A stretch of DNA of 48,309 nt from CAZSNT01 sp964607765 (lineage in GTDB: Bacteria; Verrucomicrobiota; Lentisphaeria; Oligosphaerales; JABHEG01), in assembly GCA_964607765.1 (NCBI GenBank), contig CAZSNT010000068.1:1-48309 (forward strand), written 5' to 3'. Below are positions 1-8,218 of this stretch, one piece after another (within the stretch, counting starts at the first letter, position 1; each line of letters begins with the position of its first letter). Under the pieces are notes generated by a model. That model had not been told where the DNA came from. It searched no databases and saw only the letters and a program-made list of their open reading frames with translations. Position numbers and translations under genes: made by a program.

Positions 1-17
1 GCGGAACAACAAGGACA

Positions 18-48
18 CCCGGCTCGGGAGAGCCGGGCTACGGGGCGG
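18..48 (+). repeat. Dispersed hairpin repeat, left-end copy
   Basis: A perfect 8-bp stem (18-25 with 30-37, loop GGGA) is followed by CTAC and a G-rich tail. Bases 22-48 recur, with one mismatch, in inverted orientation at 48254-48280. A related hairpin followed by CTAC is at 48188-48212. The rest of the leader up to the first gene holds one more imperfect stem (about 52-59 with 66-75) and no gene that I can support. Confidence 0.7.
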
Positions 49-252
49 CCTCAGGCAACTGTGGCGTTGTGCCTGGGGCGACGTTTGTAGGGACGTTGAT
101 GCCGCAGTATTTTACATTGGGGTGTAAAGCGCGTGATGCCGGACACATGCGGCGCAGGCGCTGGACCGCAAGAACGGGAACGGAGGAGCCAACTGTGGCG
201 AAGGCGCTGAACTGCAGAGGCCTGGGTTCTGACGTCAGTGAGGGAGGAGCCA

Positions 253-699
253 ATGGATGACGCGTCCAGGAGGGAGGAAATACCGCGGCCTTGCCTCATG
301 ACAGTGGACGATTCACCCCTGGCCCGGGCGTTCATTTCGGCGACTGCCGAGAGTCTCGGTTTCCGCGTCGTTGAAGCGGCGAGCGGCGACGAGGCCCTTG
401 CCGTCCTTCGTGAACACGGCGAGGACATCGTTTTGGTGCTGCTCGACTGGCGGATGCCCGGCATGAGCGGCATTGACATGCTCGAGGCCATGAAGGCCGA
501 TTCGCGACTGGTCGATATTCCGGTGATGATGGTCACCGCGTTGGCCGGACACGACTGCGCGATGCGGGCGCTGGCGGCGGGAGCAGCCAGTTATCTCGTG
601 AAGCCCTTCTCCCCCGAAACACTGACGGCGGAGATCCGGAAGGCCCTCGACCACAGGCAGCACGCGTGCCGGTACACACGTGAGGAGCCGAGCGGCTGA
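253..699 (+). CDS. Single-domain response regulator (CheY-like receiver)
   Basis: This is a stand-alone receiver domain of 148 residues. The acidic pair (VDDS), the phosphoacceptor Asp in LLDWRMPG, the Thr in MMVTAL and the Lys in YLVKPF are all present, so it should accept phosphate. There is no output domain, so it probably acts by protein contact or as a phosphate carrier. I chose ATG 253 because an AGGGAGG ribosome-binding site sits just upstream; an in-frame GTG at 238 is the alternative. It is followed on the same strand by a triple-receiver cyclase and a receiver-kinase, which suggests one signalling operon. The cognate histidine kinase is not in the neighbourhood. Confidence 0.9.
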   Translation: MDDASRREEIPRPCLMTVDDSPLARAFISATAESLGFRVVEAASGDEALAVLREHGEDIVLVLLDWRMPGMSGIDMLEAMKADSRLVDIPVMMVTALAGHDCAMRALAAGAASYLVKPFSPETLTAEIRKALDHRQHACRYTREEPSG

Positions 700-756
700 C
701 TCGCACACCGAGTTCGGAGGAGATGAAGCTCGTCAGAAAGGTACTCGCGTCAGCAC

Positions 757-3177
757 ATGGGTGGTACGCAACAACACAACGTTGACCCTCGCGGCGAACG
801 GGCTGACGCCCGGCAGGACGTGCGAGTCCTGATGGTCGATGACTCCCGGCTGGGCTGCAAGCGAGTCTCGAAACTGCTCAGCGATGTGAGCAGTACGACG
901 TTCCACTATTGCACGGACGCCGAGCGCGCCGTTGCGGAAGCCGAAGCGTTCTCGCCAACGGTGATCCTGCAGGACATCCAGATGCCGGGCAAGGACGGGT
1001 TCGAGCTGCTCCGGACCTATCGGAAAAGCCGCTCGCTTCGGCATGTTCCGGTCTTGATCCTCTCAGCGGACGAGGACTCGGAGACCAAGGCCCGAGCGTT
1101 CAGGCTTGGGGCCAACGACTACCTCGTAAAGAGCACGGACAAGACCGAATTCCTGGCGCGGATACGGTACCACTCCTCCCGGTACTCCCAGCTTAGGGAC
1201 AGGAAGCTCCCCTCTGTCTCGCTGACCGTTCCGTCGAGACACACTGTGAAGGTCCTGCTGGTTGACGCATCGGCGTCGGGCCGCCAAGCCATCTCTGAGG
1301 TCCTCTCTGAACACCAGGACATCACGGTGACGTGTTGCGAGAGGCCGGGTGACGCCGTTAACCTGGCCGAGGAGCTCTTGCCGACGGTGGTGGTTCTCGC
1401 CATGCGCAGTGACGAGCCTGCCGGGTTCGAGCTGCTGCGCGTCCTTCGTCAGACCGACGCGGCGAAGGACGTGCCCTTGGTGGCCCTCGCCGACGCCGGG
1501 GATACGCAACTGCCCGCAAAGGCGTTGGCCTGCGGCGCGGACGACGCCGTGATCCGGGCAGTGGAGCCGGTGGAATTCGTCTCCCGCATTCGCTCGCGCT
1601 CCACGGAGTATTTCAATCTGCTCCGAATGCGATCGGCAAGTACAGTCTCCGCAGACACGGACGCGGAGGGAGTTCGCGTCTTCATGGTGGATGATTCGGA
1701 GTTCATCTGTCTGGGAATCACGGAGCAGCTGAGAAGTGAGCCGAACGTCATCTGCTCGTACTGCACGGACCCTCTGCGGGCCCTCGAGGCGGCGGTGGAA
1801 TTCGCGCCGACAGTCATCCTGCAGGATTTGCATATGCCACAGCTCGACGGCATGCAGTTGCTGCAGCTGTTCCGCGAGGTCCCCGAGACGCGCGATGTCC
1901 CGATCATCGTGCTGTCCGGATCCACGGACTCTTCGACCAAGGCGAAAGCCTTCGGCCTCGGCGCGAACGATTACATGGAAAAGAAGATGGACAAGATCGA
2001 GCTGATGAGCCGACTCCAATACCACAGCGAGGCATATCGCAACTCGCTCCGGCTCAGCCAGTCGATACAGAAGCTCATCGAGGCGCAGAAGCGTGTCAAG
2101 ATTCGAAGCGACTTCATTCGCCACACGTTCGGCAGGTATCTGTCGGATGAGATTGTCAGCACCATTTTGGAGACACCGGAAGGACTTGATCTCGGCGGCG
2201 AAGAGCGGGAGGTGACCCTGATGATGGCGGACCTCCGCGGGTTCACGTCGTTGTCGGAACGACTGGCACCGGCTCAGGTGATCACCATGATCAACGGCTT
2301 CCTGAAGGCGATGACCGACATTCTGATGAAGCATGAGGCCACAATCGACGAGTTCCTTGGCGACGGGATCCTGGCCATCTTCGGCGCGCCGCTTCCTATC
2401 GAGGATCACGCCGAGAAGGCTATCGCGTGCGCGGTCGAGATGCAGCTTGCCATAGCAGGGGTCAACGAGGTCAACGCACGGTTGGGGCTGCCGGAGGTGC
2501 AGATGGGCATCGGCCTGAACAGCGGGCCGGTAGTTGTCGGCAACATCGGATGTGAGAAGCGGGTCAAGTACGGGGTGATCGGTCAGAACGTGAACCTGGC
2601 GGCCAGGATCGAATCCTGCACGTGCGGAGGACAGATTCTCGCCGCGGCGCGCACGTTGGAGTTGGCCGGCAGCGCGGCGGTGACCAAAGGCGAAATCGCC
2701 GTTGAGCTCAAAGGGGTGACCGGACACATCACCCTCCACGATGTCTGCGGCGTCGGGGGCAGACACAATCTGTACCTGCCGCAGGACGACGAGTCGGGAC
2801 TGCAGCTGCTGAGAGAGCCTCTCGGCGTGCAGTTCCACTTCTTTGAGGGTAAGACCAAAGGAAGCTGCGCGTACACGGGCCGGATCCTGGAGCTCTCGCC
2901 GCGGGCGGCATCCATTCAGTCATCGTTCCCGATTCCCGAGCTCGCCAACCTGGTGCTCGCCGTCCTCGATCAGGACGGCACGAAGAGGCCGGGGGAAGCG
3001 TTTGCCAAGGCTCTTCCCTGCTCTGGTACCAAGCCGGGGGGGGTCAGGATCAGATTCACCCACATCGACAGCGCCCTGAAGGACTTCTTTGCCAGTGTGG
3101 GCGCTGGCGACGGAACCGTCCCAGCGCGGCCGATCCCTGCGGCTCAGGGTCAGCCGAGCTCGATCACAGCCACCTGA
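757..3177 (+). CDS. Triple-receiver class III nucleotide cyclase with PilZ-like C-terminus
   Basis: This is an 806-residue cytosolic signalling protein. Receiver 1 (about 23-145, acceptor Asp73) and receiver 3 (about 306-425, acceptor Asp357) are canonical. Receiver 2 (about 165-285) is degenerate: Ala215 replaces the acceptor Asp, the acidic pair is DA, and Arg replaces the conserved Lys. A helical linker (about 428-478) leads into a class III cyclase domain (about 480-660) with both metal Asp residues (492, 536) and the Asn613/Arg617 pair. Glu532, just before the FLGDG motif, is typical of guanylate cyclases; adenylate cyclases have Lys there. Gly606 takes the second specificity position. 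Residues about 670-790 resemble a PilZ domain (GRILELSPRAASI), which is a weaker call. ATG 757 has only a weak ribosome-binding site. Phosphorylation probably tunes cNMP synthesis. Confidence 0.88.
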   Translation: MGGTQQHNVDPRGERADARQDVRVLMVDDSRLGCKRVSKLLSDVSSTTFHYCTDAERAVAEAEAFSPTVILQDIQMPGKDGFELLRTYRKSRSLRHVPVLILSADEDSETKARAFRLGANDYLVKSTDKTEFLARIRYHSSRYSQLRDRKLPSVSLTVPSRHTVKVLLVDASASGRQAISEVLSEHQDITVTCCERPGDAVNLAEELLPTVVVLAMRSDEPAGFELLRVLRQTDAAKDVPLVALADAGDTQLPAKALACGADDAVIRAVEPVEFVSRIRSRSTEYFNLLRMRSASTVSADTDAEGVRVFMVDDSEFICLGITEQLRSEPNVICSYCTDPLRALEAAVEFAPTVILQDLHMPQLDGMQLLQLFREVPETRDVPIIVLSGSTDSSTKAKAFGLGANDYMEKKMDKIELMSRLQYHSEAYRNSLRLSQSIQKLIEAQKRVKIRSDFIRHTFGRYLSDEIVSTILETPEGLDLGGEEREVTLMMADLRGFTSLSERLAPAQVITMINGFLKAMTDILMKHEATIDEFLGDGILAIFGAPLPIEDHAEKAIACAVEMQLAIAGVNEVNARLGLPEVQMGIGLNSGPVVVGNIGCEKRVKYGVIGQNVNLAARIESCTCGGQILAAARTLELAGSAAVTKGEIAVELKGVTGHITLHDVCGVGGRHNLYLPQDDESGLQLLREPLGVQFHFFEGKTKGSCAYTGRILELSPRAASIQSSFPIPELANLVLAVLDQDGTKRPGEAFAKALPCSGTKPGGVRIRFTHIDSALKDFFASVGAGDGTVPARPIPAAQGQPSSITAT

Positions 3178-3194
3178 CAACGGAGGGCACGCGG

Positions 3195-4391
3195 ATGGCT
3201 CGATCTCACACGATTCTGTGCGTCGATGATGACGCGGTTGCACAACTCACATATCACTCGATCCTGACTGAACGCGGCTACGACGCGCGCCTGTGTTACG
3301 ACGGTGACGAGGTGCTGCCAACCCTCGAGAACGTGCACGTGGATGTGATCCTGCTGGATCTCAGGATGCCCAAGATCTCCGGACTGGGGGTGTGCCAACT
3401 GTTGCGTAAAGACCCCAGATACGCGAGTATCCCGATCATTGTGATCTCGGCTACGGACAAGGAGAAAACGATCGTCGAGGCGCTCTCGAGCGGCGTCGAG
3501 GACTACCTCGTCAAACCTGTACGGCCATCGGAGTTGCTCGCCAAGATCTCCGTTGTGCTGAACCGCTGTGACGCAAAGAGCTCCGTGGGACTGACAGTTG
3601 GGGAAGACTACGCGAATGACTACTTGATCATTGGCCGTCTCGGCAGCACGCCTGGCAGCACCGTGTACCATGCGCGCGACGTGACAAAGGTCCCGGAGCT
3701 CGACGTTGTCCTCAAGCTTGTGGACCAAAACGCCGGCGCCACACTCCTGCTTCCTCCCCGAGAACTCAATACTGACAGGCGTTACATGGGGCTCACCCAC
3801 CGCAGTGTCCCGAAGCTCCACGACATCCGATTGGCGGACGGCCAATTCGTGTTGGTGTCGGAGTATCTGCCGTCCACGTCACTCGAAGGGATTCTGCACC
3901 GGATGGGGCAGCTCACTGACGACACCGTGGCCATGCTCATCCACAAACTGTGCGACACCCTCCGCTGGTTCGAGGAACAGGAACTGCTTCACCTGAACGT
4001 CAAGCCCAGTAATGTTCTCATCACCCAGGGCGGGCATGTGAAACTGGTTGATCCGCTCCTGCTGTGGCGTCCCGGAACGGTCAAGTGCGTGCCGCAATTC
4101 TCTGCTCCGGAGCTGTTGGCAGGCGAGGAGCACATTGACGGTCGTGCGGACGTGTTTTCGACAGGAGTAATCGCATACTACGCCGCGACCCGAGAGCTCC
4201 CGTATCCGCCCGACTCGGCATTGGCGACACTCAGACGGCAGTTGCGGGGAGAGTGTGTGCCCATTCAGCAGCGCGATCCGGATGTCACCGAACCCCTGGC
4301 CGGCTTGATCAGCGACATGATCAAGCCCTCGCCCGAGGAGCGCTGCACTCTTGCCGAAGCATCGGCTCGTGCGGAGCAGCTGTTGAGGTGA
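3195..4391 (+). CDS. Receiver domain fused to Ser/Thr kinase-like domain (probable pseudokinase)
   Basis: The N-terminal receiver (1-125) is canonical, with acceptor Asp55 in LLDLRMP and Lys in YLVKPV. Residues about 140-398 have a Hanks-type kinase fold: a loose glycine loop (GRLGSTPGST), the ATP-anchoring Lys174, a metal-binding Asp286 (in VDPLLL instead of DFG), an APE-like SAPELL and the RADVFSTGV helix F motif. The catalytic loop reads HLNVKPSN, so Asn268 stands where the catalytic Asp of HRD should be. That predicts weak or no phosphotransfer and a scaffolding or allosteric role. It starts 17 bp after the cyclase gene behind GGAGGGC, so it is almost certainly co-transcribed. FHA-domain proteins, which read phosphothreonine, are encoded next door. 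Confidence 0.88.
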   Translation: MARSHTILCVDDDAVAQLTYHSILTERGYDARLCYDGDEVLPTLENVHVDVILLDLRMPKISGLGVCQLLRKDPRYASIPIIVISATDKEKTIVEALSSGVEDYLVKPVRPSELLAKISVVLNRCDAKSSVGLTVGEDYANDYLIIGRLGSTPGSTVYHARDVTKVPELDVVLKLVDQNAGATLLLPPRELNTDRRYMGLTHRSVPKLHDIRLADGQFVLVSEYLPSTSLEGILHRMGQLTDDTVAMLIHKLCDTLRWFEEQELLHLNVKPSNVLITQGGHVKLVDPLLLWRPGTVKCVPQFSAPELLAGEEHIDGRADVFSTGVIAYYAATRELPYPPDSALATLRRQLRGECVPIQQRDPDVTEPLAGLISDMIKPSPEERCTLAEASARAEQLLR

Positions 4392-4480
4392 GTTCCCGTC
4401 GCTGCCGACACCCGTGCGAGAGAGACCGGCCGCTCCCGCAACACTGCACGCTCGCGGCGGGAGTTCACGAGAAATGCGGG

Positions 4481-4858
4481 CTAGTCCTTGTACCAGCCCT
4501 GCTCTCTGAGGGCGTCAACGAGTTCGTCGTACGCCTGGCGAAGCTCGAGCGAACACGCCTGCACCTGATCGCGGCGAGCCTCTGTCGCAGCGTCCTCCAC
4601 ATCCCGCGCAATGCCGCGCAGCTTCATGCCGCCAACGAAACTGGCGGAGCTCTTGATTGAGTGTGCGAACTCGGCAACCTGAGCCAGATCACCCTCCGGC
4701 GCCAGTGCCTCGACCTGCCGCAAGCTCCGAGACACCTCGCGCGCAAAGACGCTCACAAGCTGCTGAATGCGATCCGTATTACTGCCGAAGCCCTCGCGCA
4801 CAATGCTCGCATCGAGGACGGCGTTGGTGCCGCTGCTCCCGCCCACTGTGGTTCGCAC
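4481..4858 (-). CDS. Histidine phosphotransfer (Hpt) domain protein
   Basis: This is a small all-helical Hpt protein of 125 residues. The phosphorylatable His66 lies in the canonical context FAHSIKSSASFVGG. Hpt proteins shuttle phosphate between receivers and hybrid kinases, so this one can be paired with the four receiver-bearing proteins encoded convergently at 253-4391. The start is GTG 4858 (inferred), with an AGGAGG site about 8 nt upstream. It lies 25 bp downstream of the FHA gene pair on the same strand, forming a three-gene operon. Confidence 0.85.
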   Translation of the reverse strand: MRTTVGGSSGTNAVLDASIVREGFGSNTDRIQQLVSVFAREVSRSLRQVEALAPEGDLAQVAEFAHSIKSSASFVGGMKLRGIARDVEDAATEARRDQVQACSLELRQAYDELVDALREQGWYKD

Positions 4859-4883
4859 CCCTGCCGCCTCCTTCCTCTCTCAT

Positions 4884-5432
4884 TCATCCGGCCAGGTTGG
4901 TGAGCACGTCGAAGAAGGCGCCCGAAGAGTGGAGTGTGACAGCCAGCGCCCCACCAAAGCAAATCGTGTCGCCCTCGCCCACCTCACACTTCTCCCGTGG
5001 TGTCAGGGGACATCCATTGACGAAAGTGCCGTTCGTCGAGCTGGCGTCGGTCAGGTAGTACTTCTCGGAGTCGCTGTCCTTGCTGAAGTACCCGTGGAAC
5101 TTGGAGACTTCCTGGTAAGCCAAGACGATATCGTTGTTGGCGGTGCGCCCGATCGTCACCATCCCCGCGTAGGCCGTCCCCGGCTTCTTGACGACACGAA
5201 ACACGAGCGTCGATTCCCCGCCGTCAGCGCCGATGGCTCCCGTGTCGGCAGATGGTCCGCCGACTCCCACAGCGGTCGGGAATGAGAACTGCGCTATGTC
5301 TGTCTCGGACTGGGCAGTCCACACCTGCAGGAGGAACGGTTCTTTGAACCTGCGAATGAAGCTGTCCCGCGAGGAGATCTTCCACAAGGTCAGATACGTC
5401 CGGATGTTCTGTTCTTGCTGATTCATTGGCAT
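4884..5432 (-). CDS. FHA-domain protein, copy 2 of a tandem pair
   Basis: This cytosolic protein of 182 residues has a conserved N-terminal region of about 80 residues of unknown fold and an FHA domain (about 85-165). The phosphothreonine-binding elements are intact: IGR, VSKFH and SSTNGTFVNG. FHA domains bind phosphothreonine peptides made by Ser/Thr kinases, which fits the neighbouring kinase-fold gene. It is clearly homologous along its whole length to the protein encoded just upstream (roughly two thirds identical by eye). I chose the start at MPMNQQ because both copies share it; it begins 4 bp after the upstream stop, suggesting translational coupling. Longer in-frame starts would overlap the upstream gene. 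Confidence 0.85.
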   Translation of the reverse strand: MPMNQQEQNIRTYLTLWKISSRDSFIRRFKEPFLLQVWTAQSETDIAQFSFPTAVGVGGPSADTGAIGADGGESTLVFRVVKKPGTAYAGMVTIGRTANNDIVLAYQEVSKFHGYFSKDSDSEKYYLTDASSTNGTFVNGCPLTPREKCEVGEGDTICFGGALAVTLHSSGAFFDVLTNLAG

Positions 5433-5436
5433 TGTG

Positions 5437-5982
5437 TCACTCGCCCAGGGTGGTGAGGAAGTCGAAGAAGGCGCCCGGTGAGCGGAACGTGGCCTCCAGC
5501 ACCCGCGCAAAGCAGATTGTGTCGCCCTCGGCCACCTCGCACTTCTGCCGCGGCGCCAGGCGAGACCCGTTGACGAAGGTGCCGTTCGTCGAGTTGGCGT
5601 CGGTCAGGTAGTACTTCCCTGAGCCGCTGTCTTTGCTGAAGTACGCGTGGAACTTGGACATCGCACCATAGTCCAGAACGATGTCGTTGGTGGCGACGCG
5701 ACCGACCGTCACCATCCCGGCGTAAGCCGTCCCCGGACTCTTGGCGACACGGAACACGACCCTGGATTTCCTGCCGTCGATATCGATGGCTATCGTCTCG
5801 GGGGGGGGAGGGCCGGCGCGAACGGTCGAGAACGCGGCCTGGGGCATGTCCGCCTCGGACTGGGCAGTCCACACCTGCACGAGAAACGGTTCTTTGAACC
5901 TGCGGATGAAGCTGTCCCGCGATGTGATCTTCCGCAGGGTCAGATACGTCTGGATGTTCTTATCTTGCTGACTCATTGGCAT
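5437..5982 (-). CDS. FHA-domain protein, copy 1 of a tandem pair
   Basis: This is the 181-residue paralogue of the next gene, with the same layout: a conserved N-terminus beginning MPMSQQ and an FHA domain with VGR, MSKFH and NSTNGTFVNG. It is first in the FHA-FHA-Hpt operon. GGTAGGACGGG upstream can serve as a ribosome-binding site. The two copies diverge mainly in a Pro/Gly-rich linker (about 50-75) before the FHA domain and near the C-terminus, which may have changed partner choice. No signal peptide or membrane segment is visible. Confidence 0.85.
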   Translation of the reverse strand: MPMSQQDKNIQTYLTLRKITSRDSFIRRFKEPFLVQVWTAQSEADMPQAAFSTVRAGPPPPETIAIDIDGRKSRVVFRVAKSPGTAYAGMVTVGRVATNDIVLDYGAMSKFHAYFSKDSGSGKYYLTDANSTNGTFVNGSRLAPRQKCEVAEGDTICFARVLEATFRSPGAFFDFLTTLGE

Positions 5983-6355
5983 CGCGCCCGTCCTACCCAC
6001 ACCGCAGACATCCGGCGCCGCCGTGACCCCCGTGTCGACGCTCCGAGCCACTCCCGTTCGGCGGCTGCGTGCTGTCGGCCTTTCCAGCTTCTCCTCTGGC
6101 CGGCCACAGCAGTTCCCCGCGACGTGCTGGAAACGTAACATGGCCGCCCGGCGGAAGCAAGCCGCGGCCGAACAGCCCTACTTCAAGGTCCACGTGAGCT
6201 TCCTGTCGCTGGCCGTTCGATGCCAGCGGCCTTTTCGCGGCGCTTCTTGTATGGCGTATATGCATGACTTATGGTCGTGTGTACATTGCGCCGAATACCT
6301 GGAGACAGGCACGGATGGCGTGGTGAATCGCAACCTATTCAGGCGAGCCGACAAC
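5983..6355. other. Divergent intergenic region with long inverted repeat
   Basis: These 373 bp separate the FHA operon from the sulfatase gene. TTTCCAGC (6082-6089) pairs with GCTGGAAA (6126-6133), and the intervening loop contains the palindrome TGGCCGGCCA (6098-6107). The structure may act as RNA or as a protein site. An open frame runs in from 6023 to the sulfatase start, but its residues look non-coding. No confident promoter was identified. Confidence 0.4.
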
Positions 6356-7720
6356 ATGACAACGAAACCGAACATCGTCTTCGTCCTCTCGGACGACGTG
6401 AACCGCGACACCTGGGGCATCTACGGCAGCAAGGACTGCAAGACCCCGAACATCGACCGTCTGGCCGGGGACGGCGTGCGCTTTGACCGGGCCTACTGCG
6501 CGGTGGCCATGTGTGCGCCGTTCCGGCAGGAGCTCTACAGCGGCTGCTCGCCCTGGCGCACCGGGACGTTACCGAACCACTCCAAGTCGAAGCCGGGGAC
6601 CCGCAGCATCGCCCACTACCTTGAGCCGCTCGGCTACCGGGTGGCGTTGGTGGGCAAGTCCCATGTGGGTCCCAGGGAGTGTTACCCCTTCGAGTACCGC
6701 CTGGACAACGACAACACCATAGACCAAAACCCCTTCTACCTGGAGAACACCTGCTCGATCCTCGACGAGTGCGTCGAACGGAGCCGGCCTTTCTGCATCT
6801 TCATCGCCTCTCACGACGGGCACGGCCCTTACACAACGGGAGACCCGTCTGCCTACGACGCTGACAAGCTGACGATTCCGCCGTACTGGCTGGACACGCC
6901 GGAGCTTCGGGCCCAGCTGCCCAGCTACTACGCCGAGATCACCAACTTCGACAAGCTCGTCGGGCAGGTGCGCGTCGAGCTCGAAGCGCGCGGGCTGTGG
7001 GACAACACCATCTTCATGGTCTGCAGCGAACAGGGCACGGCGTTCCCGTTCGCCAAGTGGACCTGTTTCGACAACGGCCTGCACACGGGCCTGGTCGCGC
7101 ATTGGACGGGAGTGACGACACCGGGCTCCGTGGTGGACGAACTGGTATCGATGGCCGACATCACGCCCACCTTGGTCGAGGCTGCCGGCGGCGCCCTGGA
7201 CCCCGGCGACTGCGACGGCAGGAGTTTCCTCGGAATGCTGAGGGGCGAAGAGCAGGTCCTGCATGACTACGTCTACGGCGCCTTTACCAACTGCAACATC
7301 ATCGGCAACCGCGATCGGGTCTACCCGATCCGCGTGATCCGCAACAAGTCGTTCTCGCTCCTCTACAACCCGAACCACCGGAACATCACTTCAAACGTGA
7401 CCCTCGACACCGCGCTGGCCATGCTCAACGATCCGACCCAGGACGGAGACGACGTTGGGGCATCGTGGGTGAAACTCTCCCGCCAGGACGCGACCGCCGC
7501 GCCGCTGGTGCGGAAGCTGCATCACCGGCCGGAGTACGAGCTCTACAATCTCGACACAGACCCGTACGAGCTCGAGAACGAGATCGACAACCCGGAATAC
7601 GCGGCGGTGGCCGAAGAGCTGAAGAAACAGCTCCACGCGAAGCTCGCAGAGCTCGGTGACGGCGATCCGATCGCAACCGAGAAGGGGCTGGTGGCAAGCG
7701 GCAGGGACAAGGCCAAGTAA
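6356..7720 (+). CDS. Type I sulfatase, cytosolic form
   Basis: This alkaline-phosphatase-superfamily sulfatase of 454 residues should hydrolyse sulfate esters of glycans. The formylglycine motif is CxPxR: Cys53-Ala-Pro-Phe-Arg57, followed by the ELYSG helix. The metal-binding pair Asp13/Asp14 lies in LSDDVNRDTWG. The C-terminal part carries a YELYNLDTDPYELEN segment usual for the family. I chose ATG 6356, where homology begins. With that start there is no signal peptide, so the enzyme probably acts on imported oligosaccharides. A separate maturase must oxidise Cys53; none is in the window. Confidence 0.9.
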   Translation: MTTKPNIVFVLSDDVNRDTWGIYGSKDCKTPNIDRLAGDGVRFDRAYCAVAMCAPFRQELYSGCSPWRTGTLPNHSKSKPGTRSIAHYLEPLGYRVALVGKSHVGPRECYPFEYRLDNDNTIDQNPFYLENTCSILDECVERSRPFCIFIASHDGHGPYTTGDPSAYDADKLTIPPYWLDTPELRAQLPSYYAEITNFDKLVGQVRVELEARGLWDNTIFMVCSEQGTAFPFAKWTCFDNGLHTGLVAHWTGVTTPGSVVDELVSMADITPTLVEAAGGALDPGDCDGRSFLGMLRGEEQVLHDYVYGAFTNCNIIGNRDRVYPIRVIRNKSFSLLYNPNHRNITSNVTLDTALAMLNDPTQDGDDVGASWVKLSRQDATAAPLVRKLHHRPEYELYNLDTDPYELENEIDNPEYAAVAEELKKQLHAKLAELGDGDPIATEKGLVASGRDKAK

Positions 7721-7857
7721 TGCCCGGATGCGCAGCTGACCGTTCTGGTTGTGTCCTGTTTCGGTTCGGACGTAGCGTCCACAGGTCCAAGGGGCAGGAC
7801 AACCTACTTTCCTCAGTCCTTGTCCTGATGTGAGCAAGCCGTGCAAAGCCATTCTGT

Positions 7858-7895
7858 ATTGATATAATTTGCATATAGACTATAGTAATTGATAT
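7858..7895 (+). promoter_or_regulatory. Promoter and possible operator of the Phd/PIN module
   Basis: An AT-rich island in GC-rich DNA. TTGATA (7859-7864) and TATAGT (7881-7886), 16 nt apart, form a plausible sigma70-type promoter. The octamer ATTGATAT is repeated at 7858-7865 and 7888-7895, exactly 30 bp apart, as expected for two operator half-sites on one DNA face. Autoregulation by the antitoxin is inferred. Confidence 0.45.
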
Positions 7896-7947
7896 CATTG
7901 ACAGCCGCCCGAGGCTACGTCCCGCAAGCAGCGCAAGGAGAGTCGTC

Positions 7948-8211
7948 ATGCAAACCGTGACCGCGATGGAATTCCGCCGTCATCTCGGCGCCTATCTGGA
8001 CGAGGTGCGACTGAAATCCGAGACGGTCATTCTCGAACGGGCGGGGAAGCCGGTCGCCATGCTGAGTCCTGTCCGCGAAGGCAAGCGTGCGTTTTCCTCC
8101 ATCTCTCGCCAGTTGCGCGCCGTCAGGGAGTTGTCCGGGATTCACCCCGAATCGGAACGCTCCCGGGACATTGACCGATGGCTTGCCAACGAACGCGACA
8201 ACTGGGAGTGA
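7948..8211 (+). CDS. Type II antitoxin, Phd/YefM family
   Basis: The 87-residue protein starts with the Phd/YefM fold pattern (VTAMEFRRHLGAYLDEV, then VILERAGKPVAMLSP) and ends in a charged tail with Trp residues that should wrap the toxin. These antitoxins bind DNA as dimers through the N-terminus and repress their own operon. AAGGAGAG lies 4 nt before ATG 7948. A PIN toxin gene follows after 7 bp. The pairing and gene order are standard. Confidence 0.88.
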   Translation: MQTVTAMEFRRHLGAYLDEVRLKSETVILERAGKPVAMLSPVREGKRAFSSISRQLRAVRELSGIHPESERSRDIDRWLANERDNWE

Positions 8212-8218
8212 GCGCCTG

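Noticed and set aside
723..785. Possible 20-codon leader peptide before the cyclase gene
   Set aside because: GGAGG is only 2 nt from its ATG, and nothing suggests attenuation.
1063..2838. Long minus-strand frame of 591 codons
   Set aside because: It is antisense to the well-supported cyclase gene and its residues resemble no family; such shadows are common at high GC.
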